Source of the DNA: Apostichopus japonicus
Lineage: Eukaryota > Echinodermata > Holothuroidea > Aspidochirotida > Stichopodidae
Assembly (NCBI RefSeq): GCF_037975245.1
Contig: NC_092563.1
Span: forward strand, 24,026,960 to 24,090,959
Length of the DNA stretch: 64,000 bases
Reading direction: 5' to 3'
Positions 37,260 through 50,663 of the stretch are shown in pieces. The translations under genes and the position numbers were made by a program. The notes beneath the pieces were generated by a model. That model was not told the origin of the DNA, did not search any database, and worked only from the letters and a program-made list of their open reading frames with translations. How positions within the stretch are numbered: the stretch's first letter is position 1; every line of letters starts with the position of its first letter.

Positions 37260-40200
37260 CTATGAAGCAACAGAAACAATCGAAAACAAAATCAGTGGGC
37301 ATAGATTCAAACTAAAGATATGCAGTTTTATTGATTACTTGGTTGGTATGGAAAGTCACTGTCATTATGCAAAATTGAGCAAGACTTAAATCATCCTGAT
37401 AAAATAGTTGAAAAATGCTTCAAGCCTTTCACATTTTTAATACAAGCATGAGAAGCAGAAGAAGAAGAAGGCATACACATTGTTGGCCAACATGATTTGG
37501 CCACCAATATGAATTAAACAATATGGCTACCATACACTGCATTGAGAATTTGTACCATTGATCATAAACGCAACAAACGTTCTACACTCCTTTCTTAGAA
37601 GTGGGGCAAAAAGATCTTTTCACTTACATAATTTTTAAGAAAATGGAATCCAACATAGAGCATTCTTAGTCACAATATCTTCCATTTTAACCAACATATC
37701 CTCTGCCAATTTAATAAACTGATATACAGAGCATTAAAGTCAAAGGTCAACTGTTCTAATGTAACCTTTCTTATCATTTATTTTTTCTTATAAATATTTC
37801 AGGGATATATTCTGTTGAAATATACACAGACATTTTCTTTTCAGCTGAGTCTTCTGGATCTGTTACACTTTTATTGATAGGTAAAGACACTGAAATTTGC
37901 TTATGCCATTCTTTACAATTACATCATATTACTTCACTTGGCAATTAGCTAACTGTACCTACTACAACATGTAGGTAAGCAATCATTTCATAAAATACTG
38001 GTAAATATCCTGCTTTCACTTTTGAGCCACTTCAACTGTTTTATGACAGTCGTTTAATATTCTTCCTTTTTTGGGGCATGAAACATTCATTACCCAACTG
38101 TCCTTATTTTCTGATGGAACTAATCGTTACATGTTGGTATTTGTTCTTTAGTGAAAAGTATCTTACTGTCACAATTGGACTCGTCACTGTCATCGCCACA
38201 CATGTTATACGTATCACACACCAATGAGGAATCGATGCATCGGCTGTTGTTGCATTCAAACTGGTCGACTGAACATGGACCTGTCACAAGCAGATTGAAG
38301 AAAAAAGTAACTTCATACACCCAACAGAAGAAAGGAAAGAAAGTCAAATCATGTGGGATGAGTGGATTTACTGGCTTGACATTTGCTAGGCGGAAGTTAC
38401 TGATTTTGTTCAAGTTTGATAGTGTTTTCAATGTGACATGTTACAACACACCTCAACCTGTGGCAGAGTCCTACATTATTGCTTTGACAACAGCAGTAGG
38501 TGGACTGGATGGATGGATAAAGGAATAGCAACATGATTAAATTTTGGTTCTTCTGAAAATTCAACAACTGTGCCCAATCAATGTTTTCTCCCCAAAAGTA
38601 TAATCAGGACTAATAGTCTTTTGTTTAATACATAAGATGCGCTCTATGCGTGCACACTAGTGGAAGTAACTTAAAGTATACTCTGGAAAAGCTGGAACCT
38701 GAGGAATTGCAGGTTGGAAGAAAAAAAGAGTTCAGATAATTTCAATTTCATACATACTACACTGAAGTGTGCTCTTTTAAAGGTTAAACATAGTACACTT
38801 GTTGCTTATGCCATGGAATCCAGTACTGTAAAGCTATGCTTCGGTTTGTGATCTGAAATTGCCTTTTTGATTAGTCAAAATCCAAGAGACGAAAACATTT
38901 GAATAGCAAAACAATGTTTCTGATAAAAACTGCAGCTAAATTTTTGTCCTGTCACATGGTGATATTTTTAATAAGTTTTGACAAATGTGTGTGTGCCGTT
39001 GCTTAATAACTTTCAACACTTAATCAGTTGCAAACAAATCTGTCCTTTTCAGTTTAATTATCAATAACTAAAGGAAGATAGTGGATGATTGTAGGCCTAA
39101 GCCATGTTATAGAACACCAAAGATCCCCTTGTTGTCACTGTTGGCCCAAGTGTAAATCAACAAATTTCAGCATGTTATTCTAGTCAAATGGGATCAAACT
39201 TTTTCAGTATGAATCAGGTTACGACAGGTTAGATAAAAGAACTGGATAAACCAGATTCCAAATAAGAGAGTGCCTTGTAATCTTGGTTTTACTGTATGGC
39301 ATGCCTCTTTTGGGGTTTTCATGCACCTGAATTACATTTTGTAGCCATTTTGTTGTGACACAGAATTATGTGTCTCATATTCTAGACAGGTTGATAACAT
39401 TTATTTAAATTATTTTAAAAAAACACACATATTTGAAATTATTATAGAGGCAATTTCCTTACAGGCTAGAATTACATATAGTAAATTGAATCAAGAAATC
39501 TAGTCAATTACTCACTGTTTACAAATTCTGTATAAAATATACCAAACCCACTGTTACTGCCCTCACTGTCCGTTTGGAGAACGAAAGTCACATTAGAGCC
39601 TGTAGATTCCACTTCAAATGCATCAACCCTGCCACATAGTGACTCAGTTACAGCTGGGCTGGATTCCTCTGCACCATCATAGACAGTTAGACTGTCAACA
39701 CATGCACCATTCACTTTTTCTTCTAAGAAAAATCTGTAAAATTGTAAGAGAATCTTAGAGGAGCTGTGTACTGAGAGTGTTACAGTACAGTCTAGGTTAC
39801 TGGGATAGTAGAGACTGGCATCTGGCTCAATCAGCCCAGCAGTAGTAACAGCAATCGAAGTATTACAATAATCAGTCAAATACACTGTAAATGAAAGAAA
39901 AATGAAGACAAACATTAGAAATTGAATAATAATCCATACACTGTGTAATGTGAGATATATTGGTGGGTTGATGTTGTAGGATTGTCCAGTTGTCTAAGAT
40001 GACTAAAATTTCTTGTGAGAAAACCAAATAATCACTTAGGATCTAGTATGATATTTTTTTTATAGAATTATTTCATTTTACTTCTTTCCATTATATGTTT
40101 AGCGAAATTGATTACTGGAGGAGGTTAACTTCGAAGAATCAAGCATCACTTGGAACCACAAGAAATAGTTGGGCAGTGTCTTGGTTTACAAATAAAAACC

Positions 40201-41591
40201 ATATTGAAAATTTGTGAATTGTTTCAAGCTTTGACCATTTATTAGCAGCTTTAGCCATTTGAAGTGATTCTAAAAATCTAACAAGGTTGAACTTTTGTTT
40301 TCTCTAAGCCAGGTTTGATTGAAATTTCTTCCAGTAAGTCAACGGACAGGATATTGATCTCCCCCCCACCCCACCCCCTCATCCCTCCATCCCATATTGA
40401 TATCAAGGGTTAGTACCTACAAAGTTGGTTTTAAAGAAGATGTGTCATTTTGAGGGTCTCTCAGTGCTTTGGTGGGTCTGTTTCAAGGATGATGGTCAAA
40501 TCCCAGGTTTAGAACCCCTCATCCACAAACAAGTATTTTGTCCATAGTTATGTATGTATATGATGGTACATAAATGTCAGGACATTATGGGGACACTTTT
40601 AAGCCAGTTCGGTACATGAAATCTGGGGATAGTCCCTGGAAATTGGGGACTTCTGATCGCCTTAATGTTATCGACATCATCTTTTTGTGGTAGCCTGAGG
40701 ATATTTGGGCTCAAGAGCCTACGCTTCTTTTCAATTTAATGTGAAGTTTAAGGACTGTGAACATTACAAGTTTTGATGAATGCTACACCTTAAATGATGA
40801 AACATATTATCATATTAAACAAGGAGAGAGACTGTGAGAAAAGATAACATGAACAGGATGTATACAAAATTACAAAAAGATAAACTGTTGGGTTCACATG
40901 ATTAACCACAGATTGCAAAACAGGATGTGGGAACAGAGATAACCATGAGAAACAGAAAGAAAAAGATATCCCAGCTAATTAAAAGTCTTAGGCCTATAGT
41001 TTTTCTTCAGGAGCCACCCAAGCAATGACATGATAGAGCCTGGCCACTAAGATTCAAGAACCAAACAACCTGATCATGTCACAACCTCATTGCCTTTACC
41101 ATTGATTGAGACTGTAACCATGTGATCCTAATGGTGTCAAGAACTTGACCAGACCAAGACCAAGGATCTTTCATGAGGACTGAACCAAATCCTGATTCCA
41201 ACCCCTCAGAATCAATGCTCGGAGTCGGTGTCAGAATGCATGTAAACTAGCTTGGACTAGGCTAGGCTATATCTAATCCAAAAACCATTAGACTCCATGG
41301 CTAAATATTTTGACGACAGCAGTGTCAGTGATCTGAACTTAAGCTAGGTCTAAATTAGACCATATGCAGCCATGTCGTTGGCTAATTTGTGAGGGTCTTG
41401 ATTAGGATTAGACTAGCCTGACTAAGGAAATGAGCCTAACTTAGGATTAGCCTAGGCTTTAGGCCTATGCAGGCTAACTTAGCTTAGAAACGTAACATAG
41501 ACTTACCAACGTGCAATCCATAAATCTCTGGAAGTAATGCAAAGATCAAAAAGGCTAGTGACAATGTCACTGCTTTATCATTTGAAGGCAT
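37036..41591 (-). CDS. CUB-LDLa single-pass membrane protein, LDLRAD2-like, complete
   Basis: Four exons join with matched phase: 41591-41507, 39884-39516, 38280-38167 and 37259-37036 (85+369+114+224 = 792 nt, 263 aa). Residues 1-25 form a signal peptide with hydrophobic core [16 protein letters not shown] domain spans about C35-Y147, with typical LTVYDGAEE and SLCGR strands and a QFYRFFLEE segment. An LDL-receptor class A domain spans residues 154-188, with six Cys and the acidic calcium-site end [10 protein letters not shown] transmembrane helix covers about 200-222 and is followed by a basic stop-transfer KHKSKK and an acidic tail ending FWGSEKND. Length, domain order and the SSLVCD motif resemble vertebrate LDLRAD2 as I recall it; small NETO/LRP12-type proteins are the alternative. 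The likely place is the cell surface and the function is unknown. The ATG has A at -3. Confidence 0.9.
37260..38166 (-). other. LDLRAD2-like intron 3
   Basis: A 907-nt GT-AG intron, AT-rich. I see nothing in it. Confidence 0.85.
38167..38280 (-). CDS. LDLRAD2-like exon 3 (LDL-receptor class A domain)
   Basis: This 114-nt exon encodes exactly one LDLa repeat with six cysteines: [19 protein letters not shown] and [11 protein letters not shown]. Phase 1-1 borders (TGACAG acceptor, GACA|GTAAG donor) make it a classic exon-shuffling module. The open frame on the opposite strand here is a shadow. Confidence 0.93.
38281..39515 (-). other. LDLRAD2-like intron 2
   Basis: A 1.2-kb GT-AG intron. I see no repeats or genes in it. 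Confidence 0.85.
39516..39884 (-). CDS. LDLRAD2-like exon 2 (CUB domain)
   Basis: This 369-nt exon lies between a TTCATTTACAG acceptor and an AACA|GTGAGT donor. Phase is 1 at both ends, so the CUB domain is a symmetric module. It begins [10 protein letters not shown] and ends YTEFVN. Several N-glycosylation sequons are visible (NTS, NVT). Confidence 0.92.
39885..41506 (-). other. LDLRAD2-like intron 1
   Basis: A 1.6-kb intron. Its 5' part (41.26-41.5 kb) is unusually rich in TAGGCCTA/CTAGGC words. The rest shows nothing recognisable. Confidence 0.8.
41507..41591 (-). CDS. LDLRAD2-like exon 1 (signal peptide)
   Basis: The exon encodes [20 protein letters not shown] and then PEIYGLHV, a signal peptide with a probable cleavage near residue 25. 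It ends TTG|GTAAGT in phase 1, which matches the CUB exon acceptor. Confidence 0.88.
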
Positions 41592-44500
41592 ATTGTAAAA
41601 ATATTGTTACTGATGTTTCAAAACTGTGTAATAGATTGGTAGACGGGGCTAATAATATAGCCTAGGCCTATACTTCAGCCATTGACAAAGTTTGTTATAC
41701 ATATCACATACTCAAAATAGCCTATTCCAATATATGAAATGTTAACACAGGCCACCTGACTAGCTAGGCCTAGCTCAAGAGGCTGCTGTGAATTTGTTGT
41801 CATCGACTAGTCTACTATACACATGTAACGGCAAAAGTTTTAGTCTACAATAACTTGATTTCTTATATTAAAGTAATTACTTGAGTCATATAATTTTATA
41901 TACTTCAATTATTTTATTCAATGTATAACTCTTTCCGTGAAAAAATATAAGAAAATAGTGATTTGAAATCAAATTAAATTATATATAACCTGCAGTTGCT
42001 ACGCTTGGAAGATTGGTACAACCTTCTCTTCGCAAGAAGAGGGTGACAGATAGAATTTACCGAAATGTACAAGAGATATGTTTCGATTTTCGTGGCCATC
42101 CAGCCGACGATGTTACGGGCGTATGATTTTTAATTGGGGGGGGGGGAAGGGGGAACCAAGATTTCTCAAATTTTGCCTTGTGTGAAGTGAAAAGCAAGCT
42201 AGAGCACAAACTGCAGTGGGGTAGGTAGGAATCTATCAACAAATTGGGAAGGATGAGGGGATAGAAGTGAAGCCAGCCTTCGTGGTGTGAGTGGGAAAAC
42301 CAAGTTTCTCTACCCCATTTTATGAGCCAGTGAATTTAAGTTAATAAACGCTGGTATCGATATTACTTTTCATGGCACCAAATAGTATACCCTCTATTAC
42401 GAATTCGAGATGTGGAGTCACAAACGCTCTGTGGAGGGATCTAAGGGGTGTCCCCTTCCATTTGAGAAAATTTTCTTTCGTTATGGGGGCTAAAATGCAA
42501 AATGCTTCTGTCATTTTCAATGACATTTGCATATAAATTTGTTAGCGAGTGTTATAATTGAAACTTCCCCATTAGGAAGAAAAATTGGGGGATGGGAGAC
42601 AGGAGGCACATGTTCCCATGCTCTCAGTGGCCACGGCCCTGTGTATATTAAACAATATCAAGCGATTACAAATACATATACGCGTGGTTGTGGGCAAGCG
42701 CAGATATCTCAGCACCTGTTTAGGCATTTATATTGACCGAAAATTGAGAAGTCGTGTTTTTATTACAGACGACAATCAAGTTCCATATACGTCGCATAGA
42801 AGTTTGACATAAGTGTCAATCAAAAGGTACAACTTGTTCTGAAAAATATCGTTCTGCGCTTGGCATGGCTAATGAGGAAAGCTTCTAACCAGCAAATCAC
42901 ACCTATACTATAAAAACATGTCCAGTATGATATTTATTTTTCTTTAGGGGGAAGGGGACTTTCCCGCTTCGTCCACGAAAATTAATGGGGAATTCCCTTC
43001 CACCACCCTCTGGTAACGGAACTTGGAGAAAACGCTGGCCAATTTGGACATCCTCACTTAACGAATGTTCCTTTTGTGAATTATTACACTTCTATCTCGA
43101 AATTTCAACCTGTTATACCGAAGTTGTTTTGCATTAATCTCAAATTTCGATTATTCAATTTATTTCGACACTTCTCTAAAGTTACTTTCGTACAGAACCA
43201 AATTATTCCGGAAGTGTTCATCTAAATATTTCAACAATTGTATTTCAAACTGTCGACTATATTTTCTCCAACTTATAGCCTTTTTTCTTTAAGTTTCAAT
43301 TATAATTTCTCGAAATTTCGTCTCATTCCTCAAAGTTACGTCTTTTCATATCGAATTTCGTAGCCACGTTACCCTCTTATTGAGACTTACTACATACAAT
43401 TGCACAATTAATCTCAAAACATCATTATCCCTTTAAGTTTAGGATTAGGGTGCATTTTATTCAGTAATGGGTGGCCGTGCTATTAAATAAGGCAGGTGAA
43501 TCGGTGTTTCAGCAAATTTTCGATTTTTCACTTAAATTTTGAAGGAAAAAGTATAAACTAAGACGGATTAAGGGATACATGAACAACAAAAAATTGAATC
43601 ATTTGACGGTTAGCTGTCAATTCCACTTACGGGAATCAAAGTCGCGCATTTCTTCAACCGAGGCACAGATGTGTGACGCACTGCACGGGGCATATGCTAT
43701 ATTCGGGTGTTACTAAAACGAATGACAATTGCGTTACACATAACGAATGACAATATGTTGTACACACTAAAAAATTGCGTTGACTAAAACGAATGACAGT
43801 AATGACAGCACAGACATTTGCTTCAACCGGATGTCACAGTTCAGACTTCGTGGGTATCTAGATCTAGTAAAGTACGGACAAGATAAAAACGCACCTTATA
43901 TAGAAAGCGAAATTGTAAGTCTGATTTTAAAAAGTAAATTTAACGTCATTTTTCCGATATTAATTGTTAGAAACTAACAATACTATAATCTTGAAACGGC
44001 TTCAGTTATCTTTCTATATAAATCTACAGCGGTAAAAATCACAACACTCAAGCGCATTCTCACACAAAAACTTTCCCTGTGGTTTCTATCCGTAAATTAC
44101 ACCAAAGCCCTGCAACCACGTCCGTAACATGCGATTTTCCTCAAATCATTTTTGCGCAGAAAACCAATAACCGCATTTACTCCACTCCGTTAATCATTCT
44201 ATCTCCACTCAACACTGTCCTTCGTTGTCATTCGTTGTCATTCGTTGTCATTCGCTGTCATTCGCTGTCATTCGCAAATGATAATTAACCCTGTACAAAG
44301 TCAATTGTCATTCGGTCATTCGCTGTCATTCGTTTTAGTTTGTCCCCTATATTCTATTTATGCCTCATGTTCAAATTGTGTAGGAATATAGCCAGTTTGT
44401 ATTCAAGTTTATGAAGATTGCTGTTCTTGGTATCTACTATTTTGTCTTAATTGCAATATTTAGAATGTCATAAAAGTGTATGTATGTGTATATATGTGTC

Positions 44501-45439
44501 TGGAGGAGCGGAGGGAGAGGGGCGAGGGGGGGGGGGGAGGCTAAGACCACCCTTAGAATTTGACAGAGTGGCGGTTGAAGGAGAAACAGGATCATGGAGG
44601 TGGGGAAGTTGTAAAAGTTCTGGTGCATACTAGAAACCACAAAATTTGATTTGAAATGACAGTTGATACAGGTAATTATCGTTGATCCCAAATTTGTAGT
44701 CCTCGAAATTACCACCCTCCCCCCCCCCCCACATTGAGGAGCATCAAAATAGTTTATTAACTATCTATTTTGGACTGGATGACAATAACTTGACTTCGAC
44801 CAAATTTTTGGGATAATACTGAATATGTTCAGATCAAGGGATAAAACATTGTTTTAATGAAGACAAATGATCCGATGTGACAGTGAAATGGGAGGTGTGA
44901 ACGTTTACGAGTTAATGCTTAGGCTAGCTACCCTGTGGCATGGAAAACAAACTAAAGCACGGTAATAGCCATCATGGTGATCCTATAGCTCACGCAAGTT
45001 TAAAGCATGTAGGACGCTCCATTCTTAGGCTTCAAGAGGCCACAATCCCGATTAGTATTAGATGGATGGTAGGCCTATACATTTTCTTTTCGAAATGAAA
45101 ACATGAAAAAATCCACCCCCCCCCCCCAGCCGAAAACCACTGAGTAATTGGAACGGCGTTCCATGATATTATTAGCGTCGTGTTGAATTTCCGTTGTTAC
45201 ATAGAGTATACATGCTTTGTGAACATAACGCGATCGACGGATTCACTTTTAGGTAAAAAAATAATATATATACGAGACCGAACATAGTCCCTATAATCAT
45301 CGTTTTGGTTCCTTAGCAATATAATTTTAAGAACAAGAAAATTCATTGAGAGATCTTAATTATTAACATATATGAATTAGATAGATATTTATGTTCTGAA
45401 AATTTTATAATAACAATTTCTGATTGTTTTGCATTACAG
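41592..45439. other. Upstream region of the LDLRAD2-like gene
   Basis: This should hold the promoter of the LDLRAD2-like gene. It is dense in TAGGCCTA/CTAGGC words at 41.65-41.8 kb, and it contains the 43.7-44.3 kb inverted-repeat element and four poly(G/C) tracts. No other gene is seen. Confidence 0.65.
43712..44339. mobile_element. Terminal-inverted-repeat element with iterated subterminal motif
   Basis: The left end ACTAAAACGAATGACA (43712-43727) is exactly the inverse of the right end TGTCATTCGTTTTAGT (44324-44339). The motif AACGAATGACA recurs near the left end. TGTCATTCG recurs many times near the right end, including a run of TTCGTTGTCA decamers at 44221-44275. No clear target duplication or transposase was found, so it is a non-autonomous DNA element. 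Confidence 0.7.
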
Positions 45440-45549
45440 ATTCCTCCGCGTGTCAACCGAAACAAGGCTCTATCCTCTGGGATGGGAAGAAAATCTGGAG
45501 AACCAAAGTTTGCAGGAATTACTGTCAACAAACGACGTATTGTAGCATC
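45440..45549 (+). CDS. Orphan plus-strand exon candidate
   Basis: GATTGTTTTGCATTACAG forms a good acceptor and GCATC|GTAGGT a fair donor. The 110 nt between encode IPPRVNRNKALSSGMGRKSG and then EPKFAGITVNKRRIVA, a basic hydrophilic peptide, ending with two bases of a split codon. The composition is unlike random AT-rich DNA. I could not find partner exons on the plus strand and do not recognise the family. Confidence 0.35.
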
Positions 45550-48500
45550 GTAGGTATTTTCAGATATTTAAGTGAACATACGTTGATGGCATTGTATTAT
45601 TTGTGTTATAACTTCAAAGAATTCCACGCTATTCCCTAACCTTTTGTGGCCATTACTGCTGCCTCGAGTAAAGGGTGGAATCATGTCGCGAAATGCATTA
45701 CTGCTTCTTTATGACAACGTTAGGATACGAGACCTAGCCTACCTTCAAGCCTAACTTCAAAATTTCACACACACACAGTGCGGCATAACCTATACTATAG
45801 CATGTTGATAAAACGTGAGTAGATATAGGATATGGTTAGTGGCTAACGTGGAGACTGTGTTAGGTGTAAGAAAACCATAGACGGAGCCCATATCCAACCC
45901 ACATTTTAATATGGTAGCATTGTTTATAAAGTTCAGCTAAACCCAAGCCTAATGTTACTGTTATTGTTCGGCAAGCATTGGCTTGAGGCACAGGCGCTCC
46001 CAACAAGTTGGCACACTGCACCTTGGTCAAGCCTATGGTAAGGCTGAAGAAAAGTTAAGACCTAACCGAGATATGTTTCAGAGATGAAAGATTGAAGAAA
46101 GATCGAAAATTTATGAACATTGGAAAGTCAGATTTACCCGAGTAATAACTGCCAATCCAGTTTATTAATCTGTTAAATAAATGACTATGTATATTGGTTA
46201 ATAGGTACTCACAGAGCAACTTACCTTTTGTTTACCCTATATTTAATCACTTTGTGGCAAACGTTGGGAACACCTGTGCCTTGGGATCAACTCAAGTTTA
46301 GGATCAAAAGCAGTCAATTTGACTGGAAATATCTTCGAAACACGCTTTTAGAGCCTATAACTTAGTATACCATAACAAAATAGGAAAACCATCCAGAGTA
46401 ATGGATCATCATACAACCATGCCAATCCATTATGCGAACGCTTCACAAGTGTGAACTGGTGTCAAATGTAAAGCAATCCCAGCAAAATTTGTAGCTCTAT
46501 TTTAACCAGTTAGAAATGATTTAGGTGGTTAATGATGTATAAAGGTATTGTGAACTCTAAGAACATAGGCTAATGATAAACCACCATGTTACTACTAGTG
46601 AATTTGAGTCCCACGATAATGTCATTTGGAAATGAATTAAAAAAAAAACTTGAATATTTTATTCCAATCAGCACTGGGCTATGAAAGTTTGTCTAACAGT
46701 TATATTAACAGTAGTTAGTCCTAATAGAAGTAACAGTTGTTAGAAATTAAGATCAAACTAAAAGGTCAATGGAGTGAGCACCTAAAGCTGCATTATTTTA
46801 AAATTTGCTGTAAGCTAGTGTTGCCTTTCTGGTCACCTAAATATAAAGGCCAGGTACCAGGAAAACCAAAGGTACTTCACCAAAATTAAACTGAGTTTGA
46901 TGAATGAAACAAAACATAACAAATTTTGTGGCAAACATTCTTTGCATTGGATAATTGATTGGATTAATGATTAATAGCTTCCTACTCACATGTATGTGGG
47001 AATATTACCTGGCTTGGTCAGAGCAACACAAACTTACAAAGAAACTCAAAGTGCAGCTTTAAACATAAAGATATTACGGCTGGAAACCCCTATTCAATGA
47101 TTTGTGAGGCACTTGGGGTAAGCTGATAGTATCTCTGTTCTTGCACCTACAGGTTGCTAATATTGGCAGACACCCATTTGGAGTGACAGAATTCACAGTA
47201 TGAACCAGGCTTTTAAAACTATTATCATGCATATCGCCTAAACGCCCTACACTAATTTTTACTCAGGAAGATCAAACTTTTGTTTGTAAATGTTAATGTT
47301 ATCAAGTCCAAGGTGTTTGTTCATGCACCTTGTCTGTTAAATCCGATTAGAATCTCTGGGGCAGGCCTGTGCAGTTTCAGATTCTAACACTGAATCTCCA
47401 AAGGGTGTTTGACAAGAGAGGTAACTATCTGGCCAATAATCAATTTCTCTAGACATAGCACTGGAATGTCCTCAATATTTCAGTAACTCTATATATCACA
47501 CTTGATTTATTTGTATGCATTACTGCAACACAATAGTGTATCATTTCAATGTTGTTGAGCTTTTCTGGTCAGGCAAACCAAATCACCTGACATCTTTGAA
47601 TTGTCTACATTAAAGCTCTCACACTGTTATTCCAGTCACTGCAAAGATGTTCTAGTTTCATACAAGCAGTTGGTTTGTCCTGTAAGCCCTGCGATCAGTA
47701 CTGGTTTTGAGTCGTAAAGCATTTTGTTGCCTTGATGTTGACATTATTACACATGGTAAAAGCACTAATTGATAGGTACTAAAGTTGACACTACTGGTGG
47801 TCATCTCTGCCTACCTCAGTTTGCCACCAAATTTGGTTGTAGTTAACAGGTATACAACATACATGTATACCGGATTTATGCTGACAGGGAACAACAAACG
47901 TACAGGCTTCAAATTTGACAGAACTGACTTGTGCCCGATATGTCTTTTGGTGAAAATAAATCATCAAAATGTGACCTAACCATTCAGTGAGTCATGCCCA
48001 AATGTAACATTTTAGGTGGAGTCTCCTTGAATGAACTTAAGAAGAATTGCAGGAAATAACCAAGGATTTGCTTTTTTGAATTGTGAATGTCGAGGGATTT
48101 CATTAAGTTTAAGTTATGGAGCTGCTGATCCAAGATGGTGCTGTTAGCTAAATATGTGCAGTAGATCGTGTGTCATCTACATCTGTTTCAACTTTTTAAC
48201 TTTCTTTTGATTGTGGCTGAAGATAAAGTTACCTTAAATGTAATTCTCAAATGTCCTGAGCAATCTCAGACACACACAACATTCTACAACACATGTTCAC
48301 TTTTAAATAACAAACTTTGTATCGCCAGAATTATTTAACAGTTGGGTATCTTTAACTTGATAATTAATCCTATTTGATATCAATGGTCCAACTCCAAATT
48401 ATTTTTTATCTTCATAACTACATTTATTTCAAAAATGGTGTAACGATAGATCCGAATAATTTAAGTTGTGTTAAGAGTTGTATACAGTAGGGTTTGTACA

Positions 48501-50663
48501 AATCCTATGGGAGAGAATTATGTTCTTTAAAGTTAAAAGTATCTCAAAGATTTCAACGGCTTTTAGTCTTGTTTAAAGCAAGTGCAGTGCTTTACTGATA
48601 TGCTTTTCAATCATACCATTACTATACAGTCAACAGAGGTGGACGTCATGCATATATAGTAACAGCCGGAACAAATTTCTCTGAATGCTATGAGATTATA
48701 TTAAGTAAGTTTGTAACGTTGTGGGGAGAAACATAACAGCTTTGTTACGCTTTGATTCATTGCCGGAAGCAAAGAGAAATCTATGCGATGGTGATGGCGT
48801 GTGTGTATGTATGTGACACTTGCTTGTAAACACAGGTCAAAGGTCATTTGTGGTCAACATTTAAATGAAAGTCAGACAATCTTGTAAACACGATAACACA
48901 AGATTTATATCTTTCTTGAACTTAATACTTATTATGTCGATCCAGCTTGGTGAGTGCAAGAATACTATTGAAATTGGTAGTGGTCAAAGGTCACATGAGG
49001 TCAACAGGCATCAAAAGTATGAAACACTTTTAGACATATTAACTCTAACTGAAGCTACATTTAATCTGTGACTTATTCAATGGTATGATTTTCTTTCGGT
49101 GAACATAGCATGGTCAAATTCAGTTCAGTTTGTAGTTCTGTGAAGGGGCTATATAGGTCTTCAACGAAACATACCTGGCATCCAGGTAATGAAATCTGCT
49201 TCAGAGTTCATCCTCTTGCTTTAATGTGCACTTAAACGTATAAGGGTTTCACTGTCTCGCCCATGAGCTATAAGTGGTCAACAGGTTATCTCAAATGGAC
49301 ATAAACTGGCTCAAGAGGTCAACAGGTTATCTCAAGTGGTGGAAAATTGGCCATTTTCAGTTGAACAACTATTTAAGGAGATTTTCTAGCTCAAAATTGG
49401 TAAAATGTGTCTATATTTCACATGGGAAGACTTCTTACTGATTATTGCAATATTGGTTTAAAATTGTATACTGTAAACTCCTTATGAGTGAATGGCATGG
49501 TTGATGCCCACAATGGATTTCTACAAATCTTTTCTGTTTCTCACTTAATATCTTGGGCAAGCTTAAATCTCTTACTCTACATCAGTCAGATATGTACAGT
49601 ATTTTCATTTTGAGAAAATTGTATGGCAAGGAATCACAAAGCTAACTGGCTTTCTGGTTTGTTTTTATCACCATGATGGCTCTCTTGGTATGTACCATAG
49701 TACAGTAGTTCTTAATGAAAATTAAGTTTGTCTTGAACTCTGAATTGTGTTCATATAAGTAGTGCTGTTGCCAATATCGGATGAAGTTACTCAAGTCTAC
49801 TGCTGGCAATGAGCATGGATGTATTTGCTGTACTGGGTGGACTTACATTGTATCCACCTGCACCTCAAAGTAACAGTTACGATGCGACTTTAAGTTACTA
49901 TGATGACTAAAGCAGAGCTGGTTGCTGTTGCAATTTAACTTTGGATATTTGGCAAATATTGCCAAACATTCCCAGGAAATGCAAGCAGCAGCGTTAATTA
50001 ACATTTACTTACACAATATTAAAATTTCTCGTAAATACTACTTGTACCTTACAGTAGTAACAGTAAAACACATTTTGCAATTAGAGTCAAAATTTCTTGG
50101 CAAGTAGTGCATTGTTGCTGTCACCTGTCAATAAGAAAGTGAATTTTACCAAGGAGTAAAGCACAATTTAAATCTGTTACACTGCAATGTTACTAACAAC
50201 AGAAATTTGATCTCAATACAGAAGTAAAACTGTCTGCTATATCTCACAACATCTGAGCACTAATAAACCTGTGGAATAATTACATGGTGATTCTGCAGGA
50301 ACTTTTCAGTGGCATACATGATACATGTTACAACTGTTAGTTCAATGTAACATTGTGGTCATTGACTCAAAGCAAAATACTGAAATTTAAGCAACAGAGA
50401 ATGTACCAGCTTACAGTCATTTAAGCTGGTTCACTCAAGCATGAATTACCACAGCCTTGTTGTACACTGTTTATTTATACATTTATTGAAAAGCTGTTAG
50501 TGGGCAAGATATCTGAATACCGTGATAATGTTAAACAATTAAATGTTTTTTTTTTTAACACTAGATACTATTTTGCAAAGACACTGCAATTACTGGTGTC
50601 TTCATGACTTCACATAGGTACAGTATTATACTAGTAAACCTAGATTGTAACTGGGCTTGAGCA
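45550..50663. other. Repeat-bearing region without a recognised gene
   Basis: Only the DR1-bearing array at 48.8-49.06 kb stands out. Short open frames are unremarkable. Confidence 0.65.
48815..49060 (-). repeat. Second, inverted array of the DR1-bearing repeat
   Basis: Here the same family lies in opposite orientation: (GT)n, then CTTGTAAACA, then AGGTCAAAGGTCA (48834-48846, exact DR1), a second CTTGTAAACA, and GGTCAAAGGTCACATGAGGT near 48983. The spacing is about 149 bp, matching the 29.8-30.2 kb array. Confidence 0.55.

Noticed and set aside
38151-38528. 125-codon plus-strand open frame
   Set aside because: It is the antisense shadow of the LDLa exon of the LDLRAD2-like gene.
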